A stretch of DNA of 26,668 nucleotides from NCBI GenBank assembly GCA_020725315.1, contig DYFG01000002.1:32862-59529 (forward strand). The letters run 5' to 3'. The notes beneath the pieces are model-generated. The model was not told where the DNA came from. It was given only the letters and a program-made list of their open reading frames with translations, and made no database searches. Shown piece after piece: positions 18,368 to 26,661 of the stretch; the stretch's first letter is position 1; each line of letters opens with the position of its first letter. A program made the position numbers and the translations under genes. Source of the DNA: Nitrosotalea sp. (lineage in GTDB: Archaea > Halobacteriota > Syntropharchaeia > Alkanophagales > Methanospirareceae).

Positions 18368-18997
18368 TTACCTCTTCTTTTTTCCTTCGAATCGCACTGC
18401 AACTCCACGCTTACACAATATCTCAGCGTTCGTCTTTGGCAACATAATAACATCTTCTTTTTTTACTCTATAAATTCTTCCATCAGTACCCATGAAGGTA
18501 GGTATATCTTCTAATATCCGAACTATCTGCAGTTCTTCATTTCTGTTCTTTGCCGGGAGAGACGCATCCGTTTTTAAGACGTCACCCGAAGATTTCTTCT
18601 TTGCGCTTCTCTCTTCTCCCCCGCCTTCACTTTCGCTCTCTTTCGCGCCCAACATCAATGCAAATATTCTCGCCTTGCCCTCTTCTACGTGACTTTTTAC
18701 ACCCTCAAATATCCTCTCTTCTTCCCCTAACATGCTCTTAGGTGACGCCTTCATGCCAGAACTGGCGAGCTTTACTATCTTTCCTATCCGCCTTCTGACT
18801 ATATCCTCCACTTTCATCCTCGCATTCCGTATCTCATCTTCCAAAAGCGCTCCTCTCCTCTCATCCGCTTCTCCTCGCTCTTCCTTCAATCGCGCGAAAT
18901 AGTGCCTCACCTCCTCGCAGAAATCCTCCGGTAACTCTTGTAGTGATGCCGTGTTTCGTTCCTTGTATAAGATCCCCCAGAGCTGCTCTATATCCAT
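18368..18997 (-). CDS. Archaeal GINS complex subunit (Gins51-type)
   Basis: Component of the archaeal GINS complex, which joins MCM helicase and primase at the replication fork. The 209-residue protein has the helical A domain first (about 1-115, including EEVRHYFARLKEE and RRRIGKIVKLAS), a low-complexity Ser/Glu/Lys linker (about 117-145) and a small beta-rich B domain at the end (VRILEDIPTFMGTDGRIYRV...). That A-then-B order is the Gins51/Sld5-like arrangement; paralogue assignment is inferred. priS lies immediately upstream, a common archaeal pairing. The ATG is preceded by a palindrome (19002-19019) and TGCA, identical to the fumarase start context, and no Shine-Dalgarno is visible. Confidence 0.87.
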   Translation of the reverse strand: MDIEQLWGILYKERNTASLQELPEDFCEEVRHYFARLKEERGEADERRGALLEDEIRNARMKVEDIVRRRIGKIVKLASSGMKASPKSMLGEEERIFEGVKSHVEEGKARIFALMLGAKESESEGGGEERSAKKKSSGDVLKTDASLPAKNRNEELQIVRILEDIPTFMGTDGRIYRVKKEDVIMLPKTNAEILCKRGVAVRFEGKKKR

Positions 18998-19001
18998 TGC
19001 A

Positions 19002-19019
19002 CTTTCTCTCTAAAGAAAG
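19002..19019. repeat. A/T-rich palindrome four bases before the GINS start codon
   Basis: On the minus strand CTTTCTTTAGAGAGAAAG, a 6-bp stem CTTTCT/AGAAAG that can extend by a G-T pair, followed by TGCA-ATG. It differs at one position from the 18-nt element before the fumarase gene (9833-9850). Confidence 0.8.
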
Positions 19020-19055
19020 AATCTTTACTAAGAACAAATAATTTTCGTTTCTTTT

Positions 19056-20312
19056 TCACTTAATCTCCGCAACACCCCTACATATAAAATACAGTGCTGC
19101 ATGCTCAGGCACCGAGGCAATCTCGCCTTCTTCTACCTTATATCTTGCACCTTTAAGCTTTATCGAGGAGTCCCGTACAACTCTTATTTCGACCGGTGAA
19201 TCCCCGAATACCACAGCATCCTCTACCGGGTCAAACTCTCTAAAAGTTTCGATCCTCAAGGGTTTTACCTCCAAACTCGATTTCCCGTGGAGCGAGGTAG
19301 GCAGCCGTATAAGCCTCTTTATGTCCGCGGTAACTGGTGCATCGGTGTCAATTCTTACACGCACACTCTTTATTATTTTTTGCCATACTGACTGCGGAAA
19401 GCCGGATATTTGTCCCAGTTTTCCCTCCTCTATCCTCTCCATTGACATCCCATCTTTTGCAACTCCTATTAGGGCTCTTGCCCTCTCCCCACCCACACCC
19501 CCAATCTTTTTCAATACATTAATAGCCTTTTCTTCTTCCATCTCCGCTATTTCATGAAGAAAATCTATTAATCCCTTAAGAAGCCGTTTGTCCCATGCTC
19601 CGTGAGTTAGTAATCTCAGATCCCCTCTTCCACCCAGACTTATTGTATCCCTGCGACAGATAGGACAAATTTTATTCTTCGTGATCTTGTTACAATATAG
19701 GCATTTTCGTAACTCTTCACCACCATAATCAATCGCCTTGTCTATCAAAAAAACATCAATATCAGGACCTCTGCCCATATAATCAACAATCTCCCTTCTC
19801 TCTCTGCTTCCAAGCCCTCGTACCTCATCTGTCTTTATATGGATATGATAGCCCCTCGAGCCTGAAAATACCAGTTCTATATCCTCTTCACCAAATCCAA
19901 AATCGTTGATCAAGAAATCAATCAATTTCACCGTTTCTTCTTTCACGCGCTCTAACATCTCCTCATAAGAATAGCGCCTGAATTCTGCCTCACTTAGGAT
20001 ATGATCCGCATCGAGGTCAAAGATCAAGTCAGAGCCGATCCAGCCCTTTTTCGCCATATCCGCCGCAGGATATTGGTAAAGGGCAGAGGAGTAATATGCA
20101 TGGGCAGGAGCATTTTCTCCAAGGTAATGCATTAAGTCATCCTTCGTGGTAAACGATTTATGCCTTCGCATTACGAGTTTCGTGGGAAAATACTGGTCAA
20201 AGAGAACAAAACCCCACTCGCGCATCCAGAAATCCTTCGGGAGTTCTATCCTCGCCCGGCTATAATACTCCTTAAACTTGCTCTTCACAAATATTCTCGT
20301 CTCCTCTTTCAT
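19056..20312 (-). CDS. priS: DNA primase small (catalytic) subunit PriS
   Basis: Catalytic subunit of the archaeal/eukaryotic-type primase. The 418-residue protein shows the metal-binding IFDLDADH (Asp99, Asp101), the nucleotide-binding SGSRGYHIHI (150-159), a zinc-knuckle segment with CLYC and CPIC (about 205-228) and the C-terminal signature APVTADIKRLIRLPTSLHGK, which includes the expected third Asp nearby. The length is slightly above the usual 350-400. A ribosome-binding site GGAG lies 3 nt before the start, and gpmI ends 25 nt upstream. The large subunit PriL is not in the window. GINS follows directly, consistent with a replication operon. Confidence 0.96.
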   Translation of the reverse strand: MKEETRIFVKSKFKEYYSRARIELPKDFWMREWGFVLFDQYFPTKLVMRRHKSFTTKDDLMHYLGENAPAHAYYSSALYQYPAADMAKKGWIGSDLIFDLDADHILSEAEFRRYSYEEMLERVKEETVKLIDFLINDFGFGEEDIELVFSGSRGYHIHIKTDEVRGLGSRERREIVDYMGRGPDIDVFLIDKAIDYGGEELRKCLYCNKITKNKICPICRRDTISLGGRGDLRLLTHGAWDKRLLKGLIDFLHEIAEMEEEKAINVLKKIGGVGGERARALIGVAKDGMSMERIEEGKLGQISGFPQSVWQKIIKSVRVRIDTDAPVTADIKRLIRLPTSLHGKSSLEVKPLRIETFREFDPVEDAVVFGDSPVEIRVVRDSSIKLKGARYKVEEGEIASVPEHAALYFICRGVAEIK

Positions 20313-20337
20313 TTCTCCGTATTTGTTTAGCTCCTTT

Positions 20338-21906
20338 TTACTCAGCTATACAAATATCTTGTATTAAATTTTCACAGGTCATTTCTTGTGGCTTATCTAT
20401 TCCTAACAGAAACAAAACTGTTGGCGCGATATCCGAAAGAATTCCCCGAGGTCTGAGTTTGATCCCTTCATAATTTTTCGCACCGTAAATGAATTCCACC
20501 GGGTTCTTCGTATGGCTTGTTTTAGGCAGTCCCGTTTGGTAATCCCTCATCTCTTCAACATTCCCATGGTCCGCTGTTATGAGGGCTACACCATCATGTG
20601 CCAAGATTGTCTTAACTACTGCGCCTACACATTTATCGACAACTTCGACCGCTCTCTTTGCCGCTTCATAATCGCCCGTATGACCGACCATATCACAGTT
20701 TGCATAGTTTAAAACGATCACGTGGTAGCTCTCGGACTCTACTCTCCTCATTACTTCCTCAGTAACATCAAAGGCGTTCATCTCAGGGTGTTCGGCAAAG
20801 AGCGCGGGATCATACATACTCTTAATCTCTATTCGCTCTTCGTTTGGAAATGGCTCGATCCGTTTACCATTAAAGAAAGAGGTTACATGCCTGAACTTCT
20901 GCGTCTCTGCAATTCTGAGTTGTCTTAAACCTTTTTCACTTAGTACCTCACCCAAAATATTAGCCATCTCTACACCTTCCGAGACCGGTTCCATCATATA
21001 ACCGGGGAAGGTATCATAGTATCGCGTGAGACCACAATAAACGATGTCTAACTTCTTCCACCTCGCTCCGGGATATTCGTCCTCAACAAAAGCCACCGTC
21101 AATTGGATGGCTCTATCCTGTCTGTAATTGAAATGAATGACTGAATCACCATCTTTGATCCCGGAAAAATTGCCAATGATCGAGGGGGGGATGTACTCAT
21201 CGGTCATCTGTCCGCCATCGGGTGTTCTGTCCTCATTGTATGCTCTTCTCACCGCTTCTTCCGCACTGCTCACCTTGATACCCTCTGCTCTTGTCAGGGC
21301 GTTATAGGCTTGAGAGGTCAAATGCCAGTTCTTTCCACGGTCCATAGCGTAGTACCGACCCATCAAGGTGGCAATTTCGCCTTCTTGATATTCCGCTATC
21401 TTCTCATTGACGACATGGAGGAATTCTAATGCACTCCTCGGTGCGGTATCCCTTCCATCAGAAAAGAAATGAAGATATATCTTCTTTATACCCTTCTCTT
21501 TCGCATAGCCCATTATAGCAAAGAGATGAGCTTGATGCGCGTGGACGCCCGCATCCTGGATAAGTCCCATGAGATGCAGCGCTGAGTTATTCGATCTGCA
21601 GTTATTAACGGCTCTCTGGAAGCATGAACTTGTAAAGAACGATTTGTCCTCTATTGCCTCATTTATCCTCGTTATCTCTTGCTTTACTATCCTCCCTGCA
21701 CCTATATTGAGGTGTCCAACTTCTGAAGAGCCTTGATAACCTCGAGGTAGTCCGACAGCGGTTCCTGCCGCCTCTAAGATTGTGCTGGGATACTTTTTAA
21801 AAAATGAATCTATGTGAGGAGTGTGAGCATTTGCCACTGCGTTATAGCTTGAATCTGGATTTATACCCCATCCATCTCGAATTATAATGACAATATTTTT
21901 CTTCAT
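20338..21906 (-). CDS. gpmI: 2,3-bisphosphoglycerate-independent phosphoglycerate mutase (long, bacterial-type)
   Basis: Interconverts 3- and 2-phosphoglycerate in glycolysis/gluconeogenesis using two metal ions. The 522-residue protein is the long iPGM form: the phosphatase-like metal site begins with RDGWG (Asp11), the nucleophile is Ser61 in GSSEVGHLNIGAGR, and the second metal-ligand block is LITADHGNVE near the C-terminus. An inserted phosphotransferase domain (about 80-310, with FSDGRDTAPRSAL and ALMGRYYAMDRGKNW-like segments) is present. The archaeal short aPGM (about 400 residues) lacks this layout. It is first in the minus-strand operon leading into priS, and divergent from the ADP-ribosylglycohydrolase gene. 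Confidence 0.96.
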   Translation of the reverse strand: MKKNIVIIIRDGWGINPDSSYNAVANAHTPHIDSFFKKYPSTILEAAGTAVGLPRGYQGSSEVGHLNIGAGRIVKQEITRINEAIEDKSFFTSSCFQRAVNNCRSNNSALHLMGLIQDAGVHAHQAHLFAIMGYAKEKGIKKIYLHFFSDGRDTAPRSALEFLHVVNEKIAEYQEGEIATLMGRYYAMDRGKNWHLTSQAYNALTRAEGIKVSSAEEAVRRAYNEDRTPDGGQMTDEYIPPSIIGNFSGIKDGDSVIHFNYRQDRAIQLTVAFVEDEYPGARWKKLDIVYCGLTRYYDTFPGYMMEPVSEGVEMANILGEVLSEKGLRQLRIAETQKFRHVTSFFNGKRIEPFPNEERIEIKSMYDPALFAEHPEMNAFDVTEEVMRRVESESYHVIVLNYANCDMVGHTGDYEAAKRAVEVVDKCVGAVVKTILAHDGVALITADHGNVEEMRDYQTGLPKTSHTKNPVEFIYGAKNYEGIKLRPRGILSDIAPTVLFLLGIDKPQEMTCENLIQDICIAE

Positions 21907-22065
21907 GCTACGGAAACGAAATTGAAATTATTTGCTTCGCTAACAATATACCATTAATTAATACAAATGACACCTCTTGGATATAAAATCGTTACGGCAA
22001 CGGAATGTGAGTTCTATCTGATTCTTAAATGAGATACGTGAAAGTGAAAGAAAAAGCGGGCTTTA
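21907..22065. promoter_or_regulatory. Divergent promoter region gpmI / ADP-ribosylglycohydrolase
   Basis: Plus strand: GGATATAAAATC (about 21979-21990) is a TATA candidate with start near 22010, giving a leader of about 55 nt. Minus strand: an A/T-rich stretch with TTAATTAATGGTATATTG (about 21945-21965) is the likely gpmI promoter. There is no clear ribosome-binding site before the ATG at 22066. Confidence 0.45.
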
Positions 22066-22995
22066 ATGCGCATGTATGTAGACCTGAAATCTAAATTTAC
22101 GGGTGCACTCATCGGCAGTGCGGTAGGAGATGCAGTAGGCGCTCCTGTGGAGGGATGGAGTATGGAGATGGTAAGTTCGGTGTACGGCGAGGAGAAAAGG
22201 TGGAAAATGATTTACGGTCGCTACACGGACGACACGGAGATGATGATAGGCGTTGCGGAGTCTTTAATCGAGCATAAAGGCTTCAATGGTGCGAATATGG
22301 CACGTACGTTCATCCAGAATTATGATGCGACGAGAGGATATGGTCCCGGGTCGAAAGAGGCATTAAAAAGGCTACGTGAGGGAGAGGGTTGGGAAGAGGC
22401 ATCGGAGAAACTGTTTGGTGGCAAAGGATCGTACGGAAATGGTGCTGCGATGCGAATCGCCCCTATCGGAATCTTGTATTATGATAATGCAGATAAGTTG
22501 AGGGAGATAGCGTATAAATCAAGCTATATTACCCATTCTCACGAGCTTGGCAACGAGGGAGCAGCGTTACAGGCTTTTTCTATCGCTTTAGCGGTTCGTG
22601 GACAAAAAGACGGCATGTTGTCCGACCTGAAAGAGTTTGTTCAAAATGACGTGTATAAGGAGAAGATACGAGGGATAGCAATCCTTCTGGATAAAGGGGC
22701 TTCCAAAAAGGAGGTTATATCTGAATTGGGTAATGGAGAAGCGGCTTTTAACTCGGTACCTACCGCTATTTACTCCTTTCTTCGTTTCGATAATTTTGAG
22801 GATAGCGTGGTCTATGCGGTAAGTTTGGGTGGCGATACTGACACGATTGGAGCTATGACGGGTGCGATAAGTGGTGCTTATTATGGCGAAGGGGCAATTC
22901 CCACCGAATGGGTGGAGAGGTTAGAAGAGGGTGAAAAAGGGAAGAGTTATATAAAGCGGCTGGCTGAGGAGTTATATCACCTCAAAGAATTATAA
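22066..22995 (+). CDS. ADP-ribosylglycohydrolase (DraG/ARH family)
   Basis: Member of the all-alpha, magnesium-dependent family that removes ADP-ribose from proteins or small molecules. The 309-residue protein has the N-terminal FTGALIGSAVGDAVGAPVEG, the metal-binding TDDTEM (54-59), the substrate loop GNGAAMRIAPIG (about 125-136), THSHELG (about 154-160) and the second metal site GGDTDTIGAM (about 255-264). All key acidic residues are present. No ADP-ribosyltransferase gene is nearby, so the substrate is unknown. An ArsR-like regulator gene follows 24 nt downstream and is probably co-transcribed. ATG 22072 is an alternative start. Confidence 0.93.
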   Translation: MRMYVDLKSKFTGALIGSAVGDAVGAPVEGWSMEMVSSVYGEEKRWKMIYGRYTDDTEMMIGVAESLIEHKGFNGANMARTFIQNYDATRGYGPGSKEALKRLREGEGWEEASEKLFGGKGSYGNGAAMRIAPIGILYYDNADKLREIAYKSSYITHSHELGNEGAALQAFSIALAVRGQKDGMLSDLKEFVQNDVYKEKIRGIAILLDKGASKKEVISELGNGEAAFNSVPTAIYSFLRFDNFEDSVVYAVSLGGDTDTIGAMTGAISGAYYGEGAIPTEWVERLEEGEKGKSYIKRLAEELYHLKEL

Positions 22996-23019
22996 CCTAT
23001 ATGGCTACTAAAATTAGGT

Positions 23020-23535
23020 ATGAGGTATGAGATGATATTCAAAGCATTGGGTAGTAAAACGAGAGTGGAGATGTTGAAGCTGTTGATGCGGAGGGATTAT
23101 CATGTAACAGGTCTCGCAAAGGCGTTAGGCATATCAGTGCCCGTTGCTGCGAAGCACGTGAGAATTTTGGAGGATGCAGAACTGCTGGAAAGTACGAAAT
23201 TCGGTAAGACGCATGTGTTAAAGGTCAACAAAGAAAAGCTGTATGAAGTGATGGAGACCTTTAGCGAGGAATATGAAATAGAAGTTCAGAAAGGAACAAG
23301 CATATTGGATGCGTTAAAGGAAGTTGCAGGGATAGGAATAAAGAAAATAGGGGATAAAGTATTCATTGCATCAATAGATGATGAAGAGGGTTTTTACATA
23401 TACGAGGTGGATGGCAAATTCCCAACCAGGCCGATCAATGAGTATAAGATGGAACAAGGCGGGGAGATAGAAATAAAACGGTTAGTTCCCATTCTTAAGA
23501 AGCGGGTGAGGGTAACTGTACCTGGAAAAAGGTAA
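23020..23535 (+). CDS. ArsR-like winged-helix regulator with a C-terminal ligand-domain candidate
   Basis: Residues 1-75 form an ArsR-type winged helix: FKALGSKTRVEMLKLLMRRD, recognition helix ISVPVAAKHVRILEDAELLE (about 38-57) and wing FGKTHVLKVN. No cysteine metal site is visible; the protein contains no Cys. Residues 90-170 form a separate alpha/beta domain (GTSILDALKEVAGIGIKKIG ... FYIYEVDGKFPTRPINEYKM) resembling the DUF4430/transcobalamin-C-like fold; this is a recall-based guess. It probably regulates itself and the ADP-ribosylglycohydrolase gene 24 nt upstream. The ligand is unknown. Confidence 0.82.
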   Translation: MRYEMIFKALGSKTRVEMLKLLMRRDYHVTGLAKALGISVPVAAKHVRILEDAELLESTKFGKTHVLKVNKEKLYEVMETFSEEYEIEVQKGTSILDALKEVAGIGIKKIGDKVFIASIDDEEGFYIYEVDGKFPTRPINEYKMEQGGEIEIKRLVPILKKRVRVTVPGKR

Positions 23536-23649
23536 CAAGAAAATGCAAATGTTAGCGAGGGAGTATTTGATTAGCTAACCACCAGATTTCAGTGCTTTAT
23601 TGATTACTTTATCCATTATTAACATTGAAAAGAGGTTCATCTTTCAGCT

Positions 23650-24558
23650 TCACGCAACGAGTTTAGCAACAAGTTCTCCTCTCCTTACTCCCATGCTCCT
23701 CGCCACTGGCTCGCATTTCGCCCTCAAAATATATATCAACCTGCCTTTCAGCCCGAACTCATCCCTCGCTTCAAACTCCGATATCGTCTCGTAGTTCCCC
23801 ATTCCCTTTGCTATCACCAGATATCTATCATCGCTGAACACATCCAGGAACTCCTCCTCCACTTCTCCTAATGAGATCCCTATGTACGTGCCGCTCGGAA
23901 TTATCTTACACCGCTCCTCTAAATAGGAAATACCCGCTTCCTTAAAGTCCTCTACCGTAGCGTCGTTGATAACAGGAGCACTCTTTGGCGAGACGACCAC
24001 CTCTTTGCCCATTTTTATCAGCTCTCTTATCACAAACACGTCAAAAAATATCTCGCCTGCGTTGTCCGTCAAATATAATATCTTTTCTCGATTCTTTATC
24101 GCAGACCGTATCGATTGTCTATCCCACTCAAGGTTCTCATTTAACGTATGTACAAACTCATGCTGAAAATCAGCCTCGCTGTATGAATATCCCTTTATAC
24201 CATATTCCATTGAGTTCGCAACTGCCGCTATCCGTATCACGGCTTCTATTTTATCACTCGCTGCGTCATAAAATTGAGCTGCTTCGGAAAGCAACTTCTT
24301 CGCTACCTCGTTGCTCCGCCTTTTTACCTCCCCGTGAGGATCTTTCACACCACTTCGCCTTTTTAGTATCCTCTCCCTTTCAGTACCGAAGAATGGCGGT
24401 GGTTTCAATTCACTGAGATTGAGATGTTCAGAAAGGAAGGCTGTAAATTCCTTCAGTGCACGTAGTTTTTCCCTATCCTCATTAAATACAATATCACACT
24501 CATATTTCGCTCTTTCTATCAAACAAGGGATGCATTCGGGTTTTAGCTTCATTTGCAC
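23650..24558 (-). CDS. DUF89 / ARMT1-like metal-dependent phosphatase
   Basis: A 302-residue member of the DUF89 family, whose characterised relatives are metal-dependent phosphatases acting on sugar or metabolite phosphates (damage-control role). Hallmarks: N-terminal CIPCLIERA (about 10-18), the metal-site DNAGEIFFD (about 164-172), IAKGMGNYE (about 248-256) and the C-terminal AKCEPVARSMGV block. The length is typical of archaeal members. It is convergent with the ArsR-like gene, with a 114-nt gap holding only a weak hairpin GTTAGC/GCTAAC, and divergent from EF-1 alpha. Confidence 0.9.
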   Translation of the reverse strand: MQMKLKPECIPCLIERAKYECDIVFNEDREKLRALKEFTAFLSEHLNLSELKPPPFFGTERERILKRRSGVKDPHGEVKRRSNEVAKKLLSEAAQFYDAASDKIEAVIRIAAVANSMEYGIKGYSYSEADFQHEFVHTLNENLEWDRQSIRSAIKNREKILYLTDNAGEIFFDVFVIRELIKMGKEVVVSPKSAPVINDATVEDFKEAGISYLEERCKIIPSGTYIGISLGEVEEEFLDVFSDDRYLVIAKGMGNYETISEFEARDEFGLKGRLIYILRAKCEPVARSMGVRRGELVAKLVA

Positions 24559-24599
24559 TCAACTTAAAAATGAAGATGCCACAAGCGAGGTGAATACCA

Positions 24600-24715
24600 C
24601 GTATCCAAAATAAAATAAAATAAATAAGATAAAAATAAATAGGGTATAAGGCAGTAAATAATATAGCCTCATAAGTTGTATAGGTAGAAGAGCGAATGAA
24701 TAGGAGGAATATAAA
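24600..24715 (+). promoter_or_regulatory. Promoter and leader of EF-1 alpha
   Basis: The A/T-rich upstream region includes tandem AAAAT units (about 24607-24625) and TATA-like AAATAAATAGGG and AGTAAATAATATAG stretches (about 24635-24665). GGAGG at 24703-24707 lies 8 nt before the ATG and is a strong ribosome-binding site. Confidence 0.5.
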
Positions 24716-25981
24716 ATGGCTGAGAAAGAACACATGAATATGGCTATGATAGGGCATATAGACCATGGCAAGTCAACACTGTTGGGAAGGCTACTGATGG
24801 ATACCGGGGTGATCGACCCACATGTGATAGATGAGTACAGGAAAAAGGCAGAGGCGATAGGAAAAGGGTCTTTCGAGTTCGCTTGGGTGATGGATAGTTT
24901 GAAGGATGAAAGGGAAAGGGGCATTACCATAGATGTTGCTCACCAGAGGTTTGATACGAATAAGTATTATTACACCTTCGTGGATTGCCCCGGTCACAGG
25001 GATTTCGTAAAGAACATGATCACAGGGACATCACAGGCGGATGCAGCGGTATTAGTCGTGGATGCCAAGGATGGGATAATGGCACAGACAAGGGAGCATG
25101 TATTCTTAGCAAGAACCTTAGGAGTGGCTCAGCTCGTTGTCGTTGTAAACAAGATGGACCGGGTGAAGTACGATCAGAAGAGATACGAGGAGTTGAAGAA
25201 GGAGCTGTTAGACCTCCTGAAGGTCGTAGGATACAGGGAAGAGAATCTCGTCTTTGTTCCTGTTTCTGCATTTGCGGGAGAGAATATAACGAAGCCGAGC
25301 GAGAAGATGGAATGGTTTGATGGTCCTACCTTTTTAGCGGCGCTGGACCTCATGAAAGTACCGGAGAAGCCCATTGAGCTTCCGCTTCGTATCCCGGTGC
25401 AGGATGTGTATTCAATAACTGGCGCTGGAACGGTTCCGGTAGGAAGGGTGGAGACAGGAAAGCTAAAGAAAGGCGATACGGTAATTTTTAACCCTACGGG
25501 TAAGAAAGGAGAGGTAAAATCAATAGAGATGCACCATGAAGAGATTCCAGAAGCTATTCCTGGCGATAACATCGGCTGGAATATTCGTGGAATCGGTAGA
25601 ACTGATATACGGAGAGGAGATGTTTGTGGACATGTTGATAACCCACCAACGGTTGCCGACGAGTTTACCGCACAGCTCATTGTGCTCCAGCATCCGACCG
25701 CGATTACTGTTGGGTACACGCCCGTTTTCCATTGCCACACCGCCCAAGTTGCATGCACGATAACAGAGATTTCTAAGAAACTGGACCCAAAGACTGGTGC
25801 AACGATAGAAGAGAACCCCGACTTCATAAAAACAGGCGATGCCGCTATCGTAAAGGTAAAACCAACAAGACCCCTGGTTATCGAGCGTGTGAAGGAGATA
25901 CCTCATCTCGGCAGGTTCGCAGTCCGAGATATGGGACAAACGGTCGCCGCGGGCATGGTAATAGAGATAAAGGAGAAGTAA
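24716..25981 (+). CDS. tuf: Translation elongation factor EF-1 alpha (aEF1A)
   Basis: GTPase that brings aminoacyl-tRNA to the ribosome. The 421-residue protein is complete: P-loop GHIDHGKST (13-21), switch I ERGITID (67-73, Thr71), DCPGH (90-94), NKMD (145-148), SAF (about 183-185), then the two beta-barrel domains (VYSITGAGTVPVGRVETGKL and the C-terminal KPTRPLVIE...GRFAVRDMGQTVAAGMV). Start and ribosome-binding site are unambiguous. S10 follows 57 nt downstream, the conserved archaeal order at the end of the elongation-factor operon. Confidence 0.98.
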   Translation: MAEKEHMNMAMIGHIDHGKSTLLGRLLMDTGVIDPHVIDEYRKKAEAIGKGSFEFAWVMDSLKDERERGITIDVAHQRFDTNKYYYTFVDCPGHRDFVKNMITGTSQADAAVLVVDAKDGIMAQTREHVFLARTLGVAQLVVVVNKMDRVKYDQKRYEELKKELLDLLKVVGYREENLVFVPVSAFAGENITKPSEKMEWFDGPTFLAALDLMKVPEKPIELPLRIPVQDVYSITGAGTVPVGRVETGKLKKGDTVIFNPTGKKGEVKSIEMHHEEIPEAIPGDNIGWNIRGIGRTDIRRGDVCGHVDNPPTVADEFTAQLIVLQHPTAITVGYTPVFHCHTAQVACTITEISKKLDPKTGATIEENPDFIKTGDAAIVKVKPTRPLVIERVKEIPHLGRFAVRDMGQTVAAGMVIEIKEK

Positions 25982-25983
25982 AT

Positions 25984-26003
25984 TAAAGCAAAGCAAAGCA
26001 AAC
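25984..26003. repeat. Short AAAGC tandem in the EF-1 alpha - S10 gap
   Basis: AAAGC repeated three times, then AAACC. It fills part of the 57-nt gap; the S10 ribosome-binding region GGGAAGAGGGACGAG follows. Confidence 0.6.
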
Positions 26004-26037
26004 CAATCAACTTAAGCAAAAGGGAAGAGGGACGAGA

Positions 26038-26349
26038 ATGAACCAAAAAGCACGGATAAAGCTCTCGAGCACGGACCATGAGAAATTGGATGATATCTGC
26101 CAACAGGTGAAGAAGATAGTTGAGACCACAGGAATCAGAATGTCGGGACCAATACCTCTTCCTACAAAGAAACTTGTTGTACCCTGCAGGAAGAGTCCTG
26201 ATGGTGAAGGGACTGCAACGTGGGACCATTGGGAAATGCGTATACACAAGCGGTTGATAGACTTGGAAGCGGATGAAAGAGCTCTGCGACAACTTATGCG
26301 CATACCCATTCCCAAGGATGTTCACATCGAAATTGTATTAAAGGGATAG
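26038..26349 (+). CDS. rpsJ: Ribosomal protein S10 (uS10, archaeal)
   Basis: Small-subunit ribosomal protein of 103 residues, normal for archaea. Recognisable segments are ARIKLSSTDHEKLDDIC (5-21), the loop GIRMSGPIPLPTKK (about 37-50) and the C-terminal IPIPKDVHIEIVLKG. GAGGGACGAG precedes the ATG. It is co-directional with EF-1 alpha and probably co-transcribed. Confidence 0.97.
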   Translation: MNQKARIKLSSTDHEKLDDICQQVKKIVETTGIRMSGPIPLPTKKLVVPCRKSPDGEGTATWDHWEMRIHKRLIDLEADERALRQLMRIPIPKDVHIEIVLKG

Positions 26350-26382
26350 GGTGTAGGGATAAAACTGAGATAAATATAGAAA

Positions 26383-26433
26383 GATATAAATATCTGATAG
26401 TATCCAATTCTGTATAACTAAAATAGAGGTGAT
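26383..26433 (+). promoter_or_regulatory. Promoter and ribosome-binding site of the terminal small gene
   Basis: GATATAAATAT (26383-26393) is a good TATA box with a predicted start near 26412. GAGGTGAT (26426-26433), an 8-nt match to the 16S complement, ends 3 nt before the ATG at 26437. Confidence 0.65.
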
Positions 26434-26436
26434 AAA

Positions 26437-26661
26437 ATGGGAGTCGTACCGGAAGAGGTAATAAAAGAAAAGGATGCTGAAATTGCGGCACTGGTAAAGG
26501 AGATAGGTGATTTAGCGAGCGAATATAAAAATGCAACCGATGGGGCGAAAAAACTGGAAATCATCGATAAAATTACCGAGAAGGAGAAGGATTTGCGTGC
26601 AGTAAGGCAGAAGAAGGGACAACTAAGCGCGATATTAGCGAGACCAACAAAACTCTGGTAA
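26437..26661 (+). CDS. Small coiled-coil protein of unknown function
   Basis: A complete 74-residue, highly charged protein that I do not recognise. Most of it (about 5-64) is heptad-like, rich in Glu/Lys/Ala/Leu/Ile (EVIKEKDAEIAALVKEIGDL, KLEIIDKITEKEKDLRAVRQ), which predicts a long helix or coiled coil; a short hydrophobic end ILARPTKLW follows. No membrane segment or cysteine is present. A TATA box and a near-perfect ribosome-binding site of its own suggest it is a real, separately transcribed gene although it follows S10 closely. Confidence 0.75.
   Translation: MGVVPEEVIKEKDAEIAALVKEIGDLASEYKNATDGAKKLEIIDKITEKEKDLRAVRQKKGQLSAILARPTKLW

Noticed and set aside
23553..23581. Hairpin GTTAGC/GCTAAC as a terminator between ArsR-like and DUF89 genes
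   Set aside because: A 6-bp stem with a 17-nt loop and no following T run is too weak to call.
25174..25827. 217-codon minus-strand ORF within EF-1 alpha
   Set aside because: It is antisense to an unambiguous elongation factor gene.
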